A stretch of 64,000 nt of DNA from Baylisascaris procyonis (GCA_037389465.1 JAZARR010000171.1:2604001-2668000); one strand, 5' to 3'; positions 24,270-36,636 are shown, counted from the stretch's first letter. The notes: generated by a model not told the origin, from the letters alone. Translations and numbers: made by a program.

Positions 24270-27200
24270 TTATTTATTTATTTATTTATTTATATATTTA
24301 TATATACGGAGTGGAGAATTACGCGTGAAAGTTAATATAAGAACAAAGAGAACCCACTAACCTTATAGCAACTGCGCGTCCTTTCAAGATATGCCCAGGT
24401 GGCAGGACATTCCCCTACAAAGAAAATAACCTTCCTCCCCATCTATGAACAATCGAGTCATCCAAGCTGAATGCGCAATTATAAACATCAACTATTAGCA
24501 GCATAAGCACAACTCAATGAGTATTGAAGCATATAATGAAAAACAATAACAATGTCTTAGATATAATCATCGAATGATCGAATATTTGCTCTCCATTATA
24601 TGCACCTCTAAAGTTGAGGTGATCATAAATTCTTCCCCAGCAGACTTCATGTTTCAAAATTTTCCTCCCCTTTCCCCACTATCACGCTCTTCCTTCTCCC
24701 ACCAAATTAGAATGACTATGATTTACAATCGGCCTATGCAAAACGTATGTTTCAGATACAAAGCATTATAAGACATCCGCCTATTTTATGTTATTCCTAT
24801 TGTTCCAGTGGCGACACAACCAGGTGCAGACTCGAAAAAACAATGGACAATAAGCTGGAGATATTAAAAGCAAGAATATTTAGGATATACGCACATAAAA
24901 ACAATAGCTATATAAGTTGAAATAAGAAAAAAAAATAAGTGAAAGAATCAACCGCAAATAATAAACACCCATTAAATATAACGAGAAATAGAAATAAATA
25001 AACGAACTTAACTTTACTTTTCGAATCGATTGAACAATCAAGTGAAAGCGCACAAATATAAGCGTGCTCTTTGAAACAATTAATCGCTGACCACTTGTTT
25101 GTCACCTTGCTCATTAGCACACATTGATTTGTTAGATTATTTGAAGGTTCACCTGAATCAAAGTCCACCTTAAATTACCCGCTTTTAAATAAATACCGTC
25201 ATCTATACATCTGCTAAGGCATTTGCAATTTTCAATAGAATCCGCTCTGCCCATCCCACCATTTGCTTTGGTACTCGGCCACTCGATGAAAACACAACGA
25301 TGTTGTGTATTTGAGTTCGAAATTCAACTAAAATTAACTGTTTTTGATAGGTCTCGTTAGCAACAAATGAACGCATGCAACAGCTGAAAACGTGCCGTTG
25401 ACTATTAACGAAGCAACTTTGCATAGAAAAGGACAAGTTTGTGTGCTAAAGAAAAATCGCATTCGAAAAGCACAATTTTTGGATTTGTTATATTCTAAAT
25501 GTAATGCGCCATTACTTGTTACATTTTGTCAGTACTTTCAATAATGCTTTTGTTATCTTGTTCGCTGCTGCTGAACGTGCGGATGCAATATGGCTGCGCT
25601 TAATCTGACATTAAGCATTCGCATGCGACTTTTAAATTAACCACCTCCCGAATATGCCACGAACTTTCCATTATAAGGAAGATTATTGCCCTCTATTGTG
25701 AAATGCTGGTTACATGCATTTTAACAAGTGAGTTCACATTTCAGACGTCTATTTCCGATGCGAACATAGAAAAGTTTCACAGCAGAATTTTTTTCACATG
25801 CGAACTTACTTCAGCTTTCCGAGCAAAATATTTATGTGAGCTTCAAGCCAGTGAGGACTCCTTTTCCGATGACGATGAATGGAAAGATCCCCTAAGAACA
25901 CGCTTCAATTAAATCCGCATTTTGAAATCTTTTCGCTTTCAGCAATGACGGAAGAAATAACTAGTGAAAATTGATGCTCCTCTACTTCAACTACAATATA
26001 GTTTAAAAAACGATATGATGCTATATAGCATGTGTTTAAGAATAAATCTATATTGTGTTTATGTTATTTCTGGAAGAAAACATTCAAAAAATTAGTCAAA
26101 TCTGCAAAACTATTCCAAATATAACTTGACTTACCAGATGCCCAATTGCGATAGATGAGTGATGAACGATCATTCCAGCGCCAACTAGCAAGTATCTCTT
26201 GAGAACTTAAACCAATCCAGAAGTCTCGAACTGTACTTGGAAACAAGTCTTTAGCAAAACCTGAAAGTATCAACAATAGATAATCACGTTTACCATCTCA
26301 CCTTAGATAGAATCAGAGATCTACAAAGCTGCTAAGACAAGGCTGTTGAATGAAAGCTTCATGATCTCCTTGTGTTTGTGAAGTAATAGCGGATTTTCGC
26401 GATAGCAGGCTTTTCTGAAAGCGCATCGAACCATTCTGAAACCAGCTTCCTGCATCGAAAGATTGACGATTTTGAAATCCTTACCGAGGGGGGCATTTTT
26501 CCAGCTAACAAAAGATAGACTGTTGGCTGATACTACGTTGCCCAGAAATGAGAGATAATTTTATATTTCAAGTATCGATTTCAGTGAAGAATATTCGCTA
26601 AATTATTTGAGAAATAACTCATGCAATCTACTGCATCGTATTCATCTGCGTCACTCATATTTCAATGAATGGTTATGACCTCAGAAACAGTTGGTATGCG
26701 AACCGAAATGCGAATGTTTAGCAACGTGAAAATTTTTCCGTTGGATTGGTGCGGAAGTTTGCAATTCGACGAGTTCATTGCAATCAATCGCAGAATTTAA
26801 AAGCATTAGCACTTGCTCTTATGAATCTTCCGAGTAATTGAAATAAGTAATGGCGAGAAAACGCATCAGGCGAGAGAAAAGTTAGAGAAGGCGAGGGGGG
26901 GGAGGGGGAGAGTGGGGAGAGATTGTTCAAGAAATGCCGAATAAGACAAGTGAACAATTTAATATTCACTTGCCCGATTTAGGTCGATGAGGAACAACAT
27001 GAGAATAGCCAGAGCCAATTGTAGTGATAGTTGGGCGATAATAAAAGGGGCATGAGTGAATCTATATTATTTCAATTTCGGTTTTCTTCTTTGCTTCTCC
27101 GAATAACTACAATTTCTTCTGGTTAAATAACGCCTAGAAATACGAAATGAAAACTATGGTCGTTCTCTTGCCTCCCTCCTGGCTATAATTCCCTTCCCAT

Positions 27201-29981
27201 CACTTACTCCCGAAAAGAAAACAGAAACTACCATTGAGAAATTTCCTTTCGAAATCACTTCTCACAGAGACGAGATGCGCTTTGAAGTTCTTGCATGAGT
27301 TTTCTGCTTCGCCGAATCTAAGCGTCTTCGAGAAGAATTTATAACATGTATGGAATGGTTCGATATATATGAAACCAAGTGGACATCGTTCATGAACTGA
27401 AATGTTTGCAGTAACATGAAGGTTCCACAACACCGTCACTGAACTCTTCGATATTCATTATATTCCACAATAAAAAAGATGCATCAAATCTATCATAATC
27501 ATAAACCTTTCATTTGAACGCTACGGGCTTGAATATTTCAGCTAGTCAGAATGAGTGCTCCAATTTGAGATGGAAACTGCGGTACTGCGGTGATGACATT
27601 TGCAAGTGGAAAAAAGGGGAGAAACTAAATTCAAAGAGGAACAAAATTTTGAGGGGAGTTGAAGGGATTGAATCTGAGTTGTAAGTTTTTTGAGGGAACA
27701 GCATTTGAAACGCTTCCGATTTTCTATACTATCCCATATCATAGTAGAGTTTGCAACATTATTGCGATGCAAATAGATGCTCCTACCCTCTCTAATCAGT
27801 AGCAAAAATCGCTACGCAATTATATACCGGAATGAGTTCGCTAAGTAGGCGATTGGTACAACTGAATACTATCTAAACATCAAATAATTAGCCCATAAAT
27901 AAATAAATAAATAAAAATATTGACATAACACGATGTTTTTATTGATTCGATGAAATAAACTAACCACCAACTCGATTTTTCGGCAATCGTCGAACAAAAT
28001 GATGCATCGACAGCACATACGTAAGCTTTTGCTAGGAAACAATTAGATGCAAAACGTTTATCGTGCCATAATTTCGATGATGTACAAAAATGTTGTCCAT
28101 TATTCTCGTGGAATCTATCTGCAAGAATCGTCACATTCATAAATTATCTATGAAATTGATAAATATCCATCTTTTATCATTGCTGAGAAAGAAAAATTCT
28201 TTTACGACTATAAGGAATAATTTCTTTATTTAACAAATTCTGAGTGCTGATCAAATATGACGTGTGAAAATTTCGTTCTAACTAGAGTTACAAATATTTT
28301 TTATATTCGAAACGATTTACTATACTCTATCGTAAGATTTTCGCCAAGACTATAAGCGACGATGGAAATATATTGGCCCTCTGACTGTTCTTTTGATTAT
28401 CAGATTATATTAGTGTAATTATACCCAACTCTTAGGAAAATCGACGACACTCATCATCTATATATCGACGATGCATTGAATAGTCAGATTCGAAGCTAAT
28501 CTTTAGCCTTTACCTGAGCTGGTGGTGGAGAATGTGCTGCTCATTCGCATTTGCTTACACCCAGGAGGATGGAACGATTGCTATCGTTAGATTACGCTTC
28601 TCTAGGATTAACGTAAACTCCGCTATATACTTGCAGTTATCTGGTGATAAATCACAGCCGAATTTATCAAATACATAAAAAATCAATATTATTGCATAAT
28701 GCTATTGGAAAATACTGCATAATGTTGGAAAGCAGTTATAAAAGGGATTGGAAAATAAAATACATCTCAAAAACAGCGATATTCGCTATTGAATGTAGTC
28801 ATTTAAAATGAAATAAATATCTGACAAACCTAATATCCACTTTTTGTCAATAGTATCGTCGTCAACTGTCCAATTAAAAGTACCCGAATTGTCGAAATCA
28901 TATCCACCCAACCAAAATTCGATCACTTCAGTGGATATAACAAATGCATTAATAGCATACTCTGAAAACCTTAACTATGCGCAAAATTTTAATTTTCATT
29001 GAGAGGAAACAATACAATTGTTCTATATGGATCATAGAAATCGCTCGTATATAGAGCGAGTAATACATAATAATATATTCTCAGTAATACAGTGAAAAGT
29101 CGCATGAATTGCAACTGGTAGGGAGGTATTTCCATATAATTGGAAAAGTGAAGTACCGATCTTAAAGGCTGTCGTCAAAATAGACGAGTATGAGGGATAA
29201 TGAAAATGAGGGATATTTCTGTATTGTAAGTAAGCGATATAACAGCAACGATACCGGAATAAGAATGAACTAGGGATTATTGTTGACATTATTACTGCCA
29301 CTATCGGTGCATGTCTGTGTATGTCTGTTTGTTGGCAAGCATTCGAATTAGACTCGGGAAATATGAGTTTAATCTGAAAAGATTTATAGGTGTCTAAAAA
29401 TGGAAGAAATTTGTTGCAGCACTATAAAGTGTCCTGTTGCATTTTACATGATCGGAGAAAAAAAAAATCTTGTAAGGGCGATTTATTCGAGCGTTGTAAT
29501 CAGTTGAGCATAAATGCCTTAGGGCTCACATTCTTTCTATTACTTCTTGGGAATTTATAAAATTAGCTGATCTAATGGGCGGAATACAAAAGCGCATATC
29601 ATAGTCGCTTTTTTTGAATGCTTTCTTCTCTCATTTTTGATGAATCGATAGAAAAGAAACTCAAAACACGTATCGGTATTGAAAATCTGAAAATGATTTT
29701 CAGTGAAGAAGTAACACTTTAAAGCGATTGCAGATTTTGAACGAAAAATGAGAATTGAAATTGAAATATTTACCAGCGATCATACGTGCCTCCTCGTCAT
29801 TGTTTGCTGATGCGAGATGACCACCAATCTTTCGACATTCCATCTCAGCGGTGAAAAAATCCACTGCTTTTGGAAAAAAATAATAACAATTTTTGAAGAC
29901 ACCACTGTATAGACCATTACCAGGGCAAGCAGTGACGCAAGCCATTAATGAGAATGCAACCAATAAAGGCAACAGCAACAT
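22701..29981 (-). CDS. Secreted protein with three C-type lectin domains
   Basis: Nine exons join in perfect phase to 442 residues plus stop: 29981-29774, 28961-28830, 28118-27972, 27396-27232, 26260-26135, 25152-25018, 24414-24362, 23556-23454, 22960-22701. The ATG follows a ttatttcag acceptor. Residues 1-18 form a signal peptide (MLLLPLLVAFSLMACVTA). Domain 1 (about 19-148) has CYYFFPKAVDFFTAE, FWLGG and a closing YVC. Domain 2 (about 167-294) has CYKFFSKTLRFGEAE, DFWIGL, ASGEPSNN and YIC. Domain 3 (about 307-434) has CYKVFHWKSQSNAE, KTWIGL, YAWMDG and FICKRP. Domain 2 keeps an EPS in place of the sugar-binding EPN. Domains 1 and 3 lack EPN and QPD, and no domain has a standard WND, so calcium-dependent sugar binding is doubtful. 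The role is probably extracellular recognition, as for many nematode lectins. Some exon joins, notably 27972 to 27396, use a weak gttggt donor. An alternative is two or three neighbouring single-domain genes, but only the first has a signal peptide. Confidence 0.85.
24216..24292. repeat. (TA)n then (TTTA)n microsatellite
   Basis: (TA)n at about 24216-24262, running into ttta repeats to about 24292. It lies between exons 7 and 8 of the lectin gene. Confidence 0.9.
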
Positions 29982-31454
29982 TATGACTCATACAATGATC
30001 CTGAAATAAAGAAGTCATATGTAGGTGAGGAGCGGTCGGAATACGAAATAGGGAAAAAAACTGGTAACTCATACTGAAGTTATTTAAAGTTTTATGTTAA
30101 GGTTAATCGATGACAGTTGTGAGGATCGAAAAATAAACAAAGAAATAAATGGACGTGGACGCAAATAAGGCCATTTTTGCAGTCATTACCTGGATGATTA
30201 AGGAGAAGTCAAGCAAAGTGACTTGCCATTTCCAAGGGGTAATGTGAGAAAAATGCAATTTAGTATTAAAACAGCATTTGTATTTCGTTTTGGGGAAAAT
30301 TAAGTCCTTTTTTCTTGAATTTAAAGTTATCATTTTCCGCATGGAACGATTTGTTGACTGAAGATGTTCATGATGTCGCTAGAGGCCTGTTATCGGCTAG
30401 GATCTACAACTAGAAATTTGTGGACTTCCATCTCTATAGCGCATTCAAAAATTCAAGAGTGATTTAATTGGACAATCTATCAAAGAATATTGTAGACGTT
30501 CATCGTTGTTTAATTATTATTATTATTTTGGATTGTAATTTAAAATTTTCGAAAAGACGCAGAACTAAAACATATACGTGAATTGTCTCCACAATAACTA
30601 TAACAATAGCTAAGGTACAACAAATAGATGTGCAGAAAAATGAATTGTATTTGTGAATTGAAACAGGCGAAATGCCGATGAAATAGATTGCAATGAGGAG
30701 GGCAACAACGATGATCTAAGATAGTCTCGAGGAGATTCATATGACAACAATACGAACGACAAGCGAGAATTTAACGTGTTTGCAGGAATGAAATTGATGA
30801 ATGCCGAACAAAGGTGTGCTCGGGAAATAGATATTACCTGTCATAGGGGCTGGCAATAGTTGACCATTTCTGTTGACCTATATACAAGACGATCATTTAT
30901 CATTGCGTGGAACGTTGGATATCAATTATGGGACTCTTAAATTATAAGTTCTTCGATCTGTTGTTAGGGTATGGGGGAGAGGAGGAGGGGGAGGGGATTC
31001 ATAACGGAAAAAGCCTGCACTGAGACGCATATTCACAATGATTGAAAACGAAAGAATGAACGTGTCACGAGGAGCTGGTAGGAAATACGCTAACCACATT
31101 CCACCCAGCTAACAACATTCATGAAATATATAAAAAAACGATAATTGTGCAAAATAATGCCCTAATATTATTGGCAGGTGTAGAATGTGCAAATTTACCA
31201 TACATTTAAATGTTTTGAACTCCTTCGAAATCGTTGGATTGCAGTAAACAGCGATGGAGAATACCGTATGGCGCATCATAGAGGACTTTAGGTGTGGGCA
31301 TTACTCGCACTAGATTTCATAACTTTCAGCTTCGATGTTTCCTGAACTGAAACTAGAGACAACAAATAGACGCAGACGTAGATACAAACATGCACGCATC
31401 CACGAATGCACTGACATGTCGTCATAACGCACTTTTAGAAGGCAAATTTCGACG

Positions 31455-31835
31455 GGACGTTTTGGACTCCTTTTTGTGTTGAGTTTGTGTTCTGGACTCC
31501 TTTTGTATTTACAGTGGGTCTTTGTGGACTTTTTTTTGCTGATTAGGATGGGATTTCTGGATTGTTTTTGTAATTAGCGTGGGGTTTCTTGGACTCGTTT
31601 TGTATTTAGAATTTTCTTGTTGACTGCTTCCTATTTAGATGGATTTCTTGGACTTTTTTCGATCTAGGATGGGTTTTTTGGACCCTTTTTATATTCAGGT
31701 TGGGTTTTGGACTCTTCCTCGTATTTAGTTTTGGTTTTGGACTGTTGTTTGTATTATTTTGGTTTTTGGACTGTTATTTTATTTAGAATGGATTTTTTCT
31801 GCACTGTTTGTGGACTTTTTCTGGAATCGCCTAGC
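31455..31835 (+). repeat. Diverged tandem repeat, unit about 31 bp, about 12 copies
   Basis: Units follow the pattern ggrttttttggactg, then ttttygtatttagrat. About twelve can be counted by the ttggact core. Units vary from about 26 to 34 bp and differ widely, so the array is old. It is strongly T/G on the plus strand and does not encode a protein repeat that I recognise. Confidence 0.8.
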
Positions 31836-33605
31836 TTTAACAGTCATTGCATTTTAAACGACCGCCGCCGTTTAAAGTGCACGCACAGTGTTTTATAGTT
31901 CTGTTGTTGAGATGATGTTTGTAAATTTCGACTGCTTGTGAATGGACTTGTATTACTTTTTTGTATTTTTCGTATGCTCAGTCGTTGTCTTTCAGGTTGC
32001 GATATTGTATAGTTGCTTGTTTTATTCTTTGTCTTTCCGTTGATTAAATGCTGTTTTCTTCTATCAGTGAATTCGATTCATAAATGTTGCTTTTTGGCAT
32101 TCCACTATTGACCATTATAGTATTCTAAAAGGCGCCTGATGATTTTTTATTATTAATAGTTTTGCAAAGTTTTTGCGGAGATAGGGTGCTTTTTTCGACG
32201 AATAAGCTCGCAGTTTTGTGTGCATAGGCACCTCTGAGGCGAATATCATCCTGTTTGCGGACGAGCATTCGCCGTCGAAAAGAATTTGAATCCAACTCAA
32301 AAAGAAATCGATGCTCTACGCAATGAATATTTCACTCAACTAAAAAATCTTTTCAGTGAATATAAAACGAATTTTGGAATCGATAAGAATAATATTCTTA
32401 ATATTTATTGATCGATTTATTGTTATTGTTATTTATGAGATAATCTCCTACTGTGTTGTATAAAATAAATGATTTTGTACTTTTGAGCACTTTTTCGTGT
32501 TTATTTCTGAAACCTGATGTGGAATCTGGATCTTATTAAGCTAAAAAATTACGAATCAAGCCTTCCCATGCTGCACGTCTACTCTTAATTAACGTTAAAT
32601 TAGAGGTGAACAAATAATAGGGACCAGAAATGAGACTGAAAGCTGATAAGACTTGAGATAAATGGCGCACAGTATCAGTTTTGTTTTTTCTGCTTAAAGC
32701 ACTGAAGAAGTCTCAAGTAGAGTGCATTGGATTGCAAGAGATTGCAACTCATAGCTTACTATTTTAAGAAACTTCATACGAGAGAAGGAAATAGTGTAGG
32801 CTGAGTGGCAGGCTAGGATTAATGCTCAGAGATTTTTTCAAATTCTCGTACTGAGGATGTCTTTCCTCGGACAAGTAACACTTGAGGTTGTACTAAACGA
32901 TCACTTCTTTTTTGCTAATATTTCAGCATTCTTGCCATATCTGAAATGTTGTTGTAAGCCCTGACTTTGCAATCGGTTATGGAGGAGGAGAAAACATAGA
33001 CAGGCCGTCTGCGATAAGAAAACATGACCAAGCAACGCTCAGCGGAAGCTCATAGCCTCCATCGTGCATAGGAGAATATTTCAGTCAAGATGACAAGAAA
33101 ACGTGACTGAACAAGGCACGTGACCTTTTCGCTGAGCTGACTGTGCATGAAAAAGTGTGCTGAAAACATACTTTCTCATACGTGATTGAGCCAGCTCTTG
33201 TCAGTACCATCCAGCACCAGAATCTATGGGAGTAACAACGGACCCGGGCAACAAACGATGGCCATAAGAAAAGGCAGATGGAAAAAGTTGCCTTATACTT
33301 ACTTACTGGTTGCTTCTGTTACAAAGAATGTGTATAGACAACGGCTAGTCGGTCTGCCTTCTGATTGACCAGTTAGCAACATTTTCTACTGCCACTCTGA
33401 ACAAAGCAAAATCCGAGGAACCGAGATCTAAACGGTATCATTATTACGCTTTTCGTTTCAAGAAAACCTTACATCGAAATAACGCAAAAAACCATCCATA
33501 AAGTAAAATAGCAATAATCTTACATTTCCATGCCGTAGTACTCTGTTTGAACTGTCATATGCTTTGCAGAACTGATGTGAAAAGTCTTGTTCAACATGCT
33601 CTCGA

Positions 33606-33717
<112 letters not shown>

Positions 33718-34333
33718 CTCTCATATAATCTACGCCCTACAATTTACTATTTGAGGTGGTTTTTCTCCCTCACTTCACTTTTATTAATGAATGCATCTAG
33801 TGGTAGATGAAATGGAAATTCTATGTTAATAGATAATTATAAGCAGGAATTTGAAGCCATTTTAATCGGAAATCTTTATGTGACTAGCGCTATTAATAAA
33901 TAGAGTTGTGAAGCAAGCAGATCATTAGCCCATCTGATGACCACTCCCATAAAAAATGTACTTTTTTATTAAATGCTTTTCTGCAGAAATATTCTTGTGT
34001 ATCTTGAAAAGTCGTTATTTATGATCTATTTCTAATCTTATTTGCATTTGCGTAATACATGAGATGCGTTCGTTTTATCCTAATTCGTCTAAAGTTTAGA
34101 ACGTCACGATCACCACTTTCCTTCGTTTTCCTACCCGCCCTCCCCCTTTCCTCTACCCCCTTCTAACAGCTATTGACTGATATAGCAATGAGAGGCAATA
34201 AAATTACATTGTGCATATATGAATACGGCGAAGCAAATGAGGAGTCGTCATCAGATAATAAGCAATAAATAAGCTCACGCTTGGCGATAATATAATACAG
34301 CCACTATTCGTACATTGGTTTGTCGAAACTATT

Positions 34334-34515
34334 CTATAAGTTTCTGTTCTCTGTGGGCGGTGTAGTAAATGGCGTATTCGCCACTGGATTTATATCATAA
34401 GGAGATCCTGCGTTAACACCGTTGTTTTCTCTACCGAGACTATTGAGTGATGTTATTCCAAAATTGATGTCGCCCACTTGAGTTGTGCTCAATGAGGAAC
34501 CAAAATTGGGATTAC
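34334..34515 (-). CDS. Terminal exon of an Asn/Ser/Thr-rich protein (3' part only)
   Basis: After a gatctattttag acceptor the minus strand is open for 60 codons to TAG. The product is polar and low in complexity: NPNFGSSLSTTQVGD, then NSLGRENNGVNAGSPYD, then ANTPFTTPPTENRNL. The steady Asn, Gly, Thr and Pro use with no stop in AT-rich DNA looks like real coding sequence. Upstream exons should lie at higher coordinates, perhaps with the tRNA array inside an intron, but I could not identify them. The function is unknown. Confidence 0.48.
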
Positions 34516-35006
34516 CTAAAATAGATCGGAATTAAAGTTATTGATATTGGTAAGGATGGACCTAAATATTAGTCTTAATCGCCGTATTTTTCATCTAAAC
34601 TTTCAGCTCATAAATTGTGCTATACTATAATTAGATTATGCAAATTACTGCACACATCACTTTCATATGGAACGCTTCTTTTTTTTTTTTTTTTTGAAGA
34701 AAACTATGAGATTACGAAATGGAACGGTAGTGCAAAGTGTGTGTTTTGCTTTTTGCTCATGGCTAGTTGAAGATAATCATAATCATTTAGATCATGTTTG
34801 CAAATGAAACCGATGTGATCTTTCTTTCCATCATCTAATTCCCAGATATCTATAAAAGTAGCATACACCTTGACTAGTTTCCTTCAATATTTCTCTAAAG
34901 GCTAACTCCTTTAGGTTCACATTTGAGACGATACTCAAATGGGAGGCGGATGATAGTATATGACGGATCGAATGCGATAATGTGTTGGAAAAGAATGTGA
35001 ACTGTT

Positions 35007-35078
35007 TGCCTCATGTTGCAATCGAAGAGTCGGCCTTCTGTTTACGAGGCAGATGTTCTGCCTCTGAGGCAATGATTT
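35007..35078 (-). pseudogene. tRNA-Thr (CGT) pseudogene
   Basis: The 3' half aligns with the array consensus (CTCGTAA anticodon loop, T arm partly kept). The 5' acceptor strand is lost (caatgattt instead of the complement of gcctcat), and the T stem has mismatches. Confidence 0.7.
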
Positions 35079-35155
35079 AGATGTTACAGTGTTAGGGTCA
35101 GGACCCTCTCTACGGTAGAATAGTATCCTTGCTTTAGAGGAAGATGTAAAATACG

Positions 35156-35227
35156 TGCCTCATGCTGGAATCGAACCAGCTGCCTTCTGTTTACGAGACA
35201 GACGCTCTGCCCCTGGGTCAATGAGGC
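35156..35227 (-). tRNA. tRNA-Thr (CGT), D stem damaged
   Basis: 72 nt. The acceptor stem pairs fully (GCCTCAT with ATGAGGC), the anticodon stem is TCTGT/ACAGA with loop CTCGTAA, and the T arm is GCTGG-TTCGATT-CCAGC. The D stem reads ACCC/GAGC, not GCTC/GAGC, so folding and function are uncertain. Confidence 0.6.
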
Positions 35228-35302
35228 AGATGGCGCGATGTTAGGGTCAGGCCCTTGAAATTCAAAATAATATCCTTTTCTAGGACAAAAACCTGAAATA
35301 GG

Positions 35303-35374
35303 TGAATCATGCTGGAACGGAACCAGCGACCTTCTGTTTACTAGACAGACGCTCTAATTCTGAGCCAATGAGGC
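35303..35374 (-). pseudogene. tRNA-Thr (AGT) pseudogene
   Basis: The anticodon arm (loop CTAGTAA) is intact. The 3' acceptor strand is ATGATTC and so does not pair with GCCTCAT. The T loop reads TTCCGTT, breaking the B box. Near twin of the copy at 35895. Confidence 0.7.
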
Positions 35375-35450
35375 GGATGATATGGTGTCAGGGGCGGGAC
35401 GCCAAAAGTCAAAGTAATATCTTATATGTTGGAAAAGGATATCAACTGTT

Positions 35451-35521
35451 TGCCTCATGCCTTAATCGAACCAGCGCCCTTCTGTTTACAGGACAGACGC
35501 TCGCCCCCAGAACCAACCAGC
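35451..35521 (-). pseudogene. tRNA-Thr (TGT) pseudogene
   Basis: The 3' end and T loop are recognisable. The 5' half is altered (ctcgcccccagaacc in plus orientation), so acceptor and D stems cannot form. The loop CCTGTAA gives anticodon TGT. Confidence 0.65.
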
Positions 35522-35598
35522 AGACAGCGCAACATTATGATCGCGGCCCTCTCAAGGTTAGAATAATATCCTTGTCTTGGAAAAATATGTGAACCGTG

Positions 35599-35670
35599 TG
35601 CCTCATGCTGGAATCGAACCAGCGGCCTTCTGTTTACTAGACAGACGCTCTGCCTCTGAGCCAATGAGGC
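35599..35670 (-). tRNA. tRNA-Thr (AGT), intact
   Basis: 72 nt with the full cloverleaf: acceptor GCCTCAT/ATGAGGC with A discriminator, D stem GCTC/GAGC, anticodon stem TCTGT/ACAGA with loop CTAGTAA (AGT, reading ACU and, by inosine, ACC/ACA), and T stem GCTGG/CCAGC with TTCGATT loop. A five-T run lies about 15 nt past the 3' end on the minus strand, a normal Pol III terminator. This is the best functional candidate in the array. Confidence 0.92.
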
Positions 35671-35747
35671 GAACGGTGGGAGACCACCGGCAACACGCTA
35701 AAGCGCAGAAGTACTATCTGTTCTGTTTAAAAAGATTGTGGACTATG

Positions 35748-35819
35748 TGCCTTATGCTGGAATCGAACCAGCGGCCTTCTGTTTACTAGACAGACGCTCT
35801 GCCCCTCACCCAATGGGGC
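35748..35819 (-). pseudogene. tRNA-Thr (AGT), degenerate
   Basis: Anticodon and T arms are intact. The acceptor stem has two mismatches (GCCCCAT against ATAAGGC) and the D stem is altered to GGTG. Probably non-functional. Confidence 0.6.
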
Positions 35820-35894
35820 AGATGGCGCGATGTTAGGGTCAGGCCCTTGAAATTCAGAATAATATCCTTGTCTAGGACAAAAATATGAAATAGG

Positions 35895-35966
35895 TGAATC
35901 ATGCTGGAACGGAACCAGCGACCTTCTGTTTACTAGACAGACGCTCCAATTCTGAGCCAATGGAAT
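35895..35966 (-). pseudogene. tRNA-Thr (AGT) pseudogene
   Basis: Near twin of the copy at 35303, with the same acceptor (ATGATTC) and T-loop (TTCCGTT) changes and the same upstream spacer. The 5' acceptor strand is further altered. Confidence 0.7.
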
Positions 35967-36044
35967 CAGATGGCACATTATTGGGGTCAGGGTCCTCTCT
36001 GCTGCAGAGTAGTATCCTTGCTTTAGAGGAAGATGTGAAATACG

Positions 36045-36116
36045 TGCCTCATGCTGGAATCGAACCAGTGGCCTTGTGTTTACTAGGCAGGTGCTCTGCC
36101 TCTGGGCCAAAGAGGC
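36045..36116 (-). pseudogene. tRNA-Thr (AGT), degenerate
   Basis: The T arm and most of the acceptor are kept, with one acceptor mismatch. The anticodon stem reads CCTGC/ACACA and no longer pairs well. The D stem is GCCC. Confidence 0.6.
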
Positions 36117-36192
36117 AGACGATGAATGGTCAGGGCAGCACACCAAAGGTCAAAAGCACTATCTGTTCTCTTGGAAAGTAATGTGAACTGTA

Positions 36193-36264
36193 TGCCTCAT
36201 GCTGGAATCGAACCAGCGACCTTCTGTTTACAAGACAGACGCTCTGCCCCTAAGCCAATGAGGC
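36193..36264 (-). tRNA. tRNA-Thr (TGT), intact
   Basis: 72 nt. Acceptor GCCTCAT/ATGAGGC, D stem GCTT/GAGC with one G-T wobble, anticodon stem TCTGT/ACAGA with loop CTTGTAA (TGT), T arm GCTGG-TTCGATT-CCAGC. It differs from the AGT copy at 35599 at few sites, including the anticodon's first base. Confidence 0.88.
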
Positions 36265-36339
36265 GCACGTCGCAACGTCAGGCGCAGGACGCTCAAGATC
36301 AGAGTAATATCATTATGTTGGAAAGGAAGATGAACACTT

Positions 36340-36411
36340 TGCCACGTGTTGGAATAAAACCAGCGGCCTTCTGTTTACAGAACAGACGCTCTTCCCCAGC
36401 GCCAAGCAACA
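36340..36411 (-). pseudogene. tRNA-Thr (TGT) pseudogene
   Basis: The T loop is damaged (TTTTATT), the acceptor strands do not pair, and the D region is altered. The loop TCTGTAA gives TGT. Confidence 0.65.
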
Positions 36412-36487
36412 GATAGCGCAACATGAGGGCCGGTGAACTCTCAAAATCGGATTAATACCCCTGCTTTCGAGAAAGATGTTAACCATG

Positions 36488-36559
36488 TGCCACATGCTGG
36501 AGTCGAACGAGCGACCTTCTGTTTACTAGACAGACGCTCTGCCTCTGAGCCAATGAGGC
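36488..36559 (-). tRNA. tRNA-Thr (AGT), two stem mismatches
   Basis: D and anticodon arms match the intact copy. There is one mismatch in the acceptor stem (GCCTCAT with ATGTGGC) and one in the T stem (GCTCG with CCAGC). It could be functional or an early pseudogene. Confidence 0.5.
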
Positions 36560-36636
36560 AGGCAACGGAATTTCACGGGCAACACGCTAAAGGTCAGAAG
36601 TGCTATCTGTTCTGTTGGGAAAGAATGTGAACTGTG

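Noticed and set aside
35302..36630. Repeated open frames with HAGIEPATFCLLDRRS on the plus strand
   Set aside because: They are chance translations of the complement of tRNA-Thr genes. The cloverleaf on the minus strand explains the sequence.
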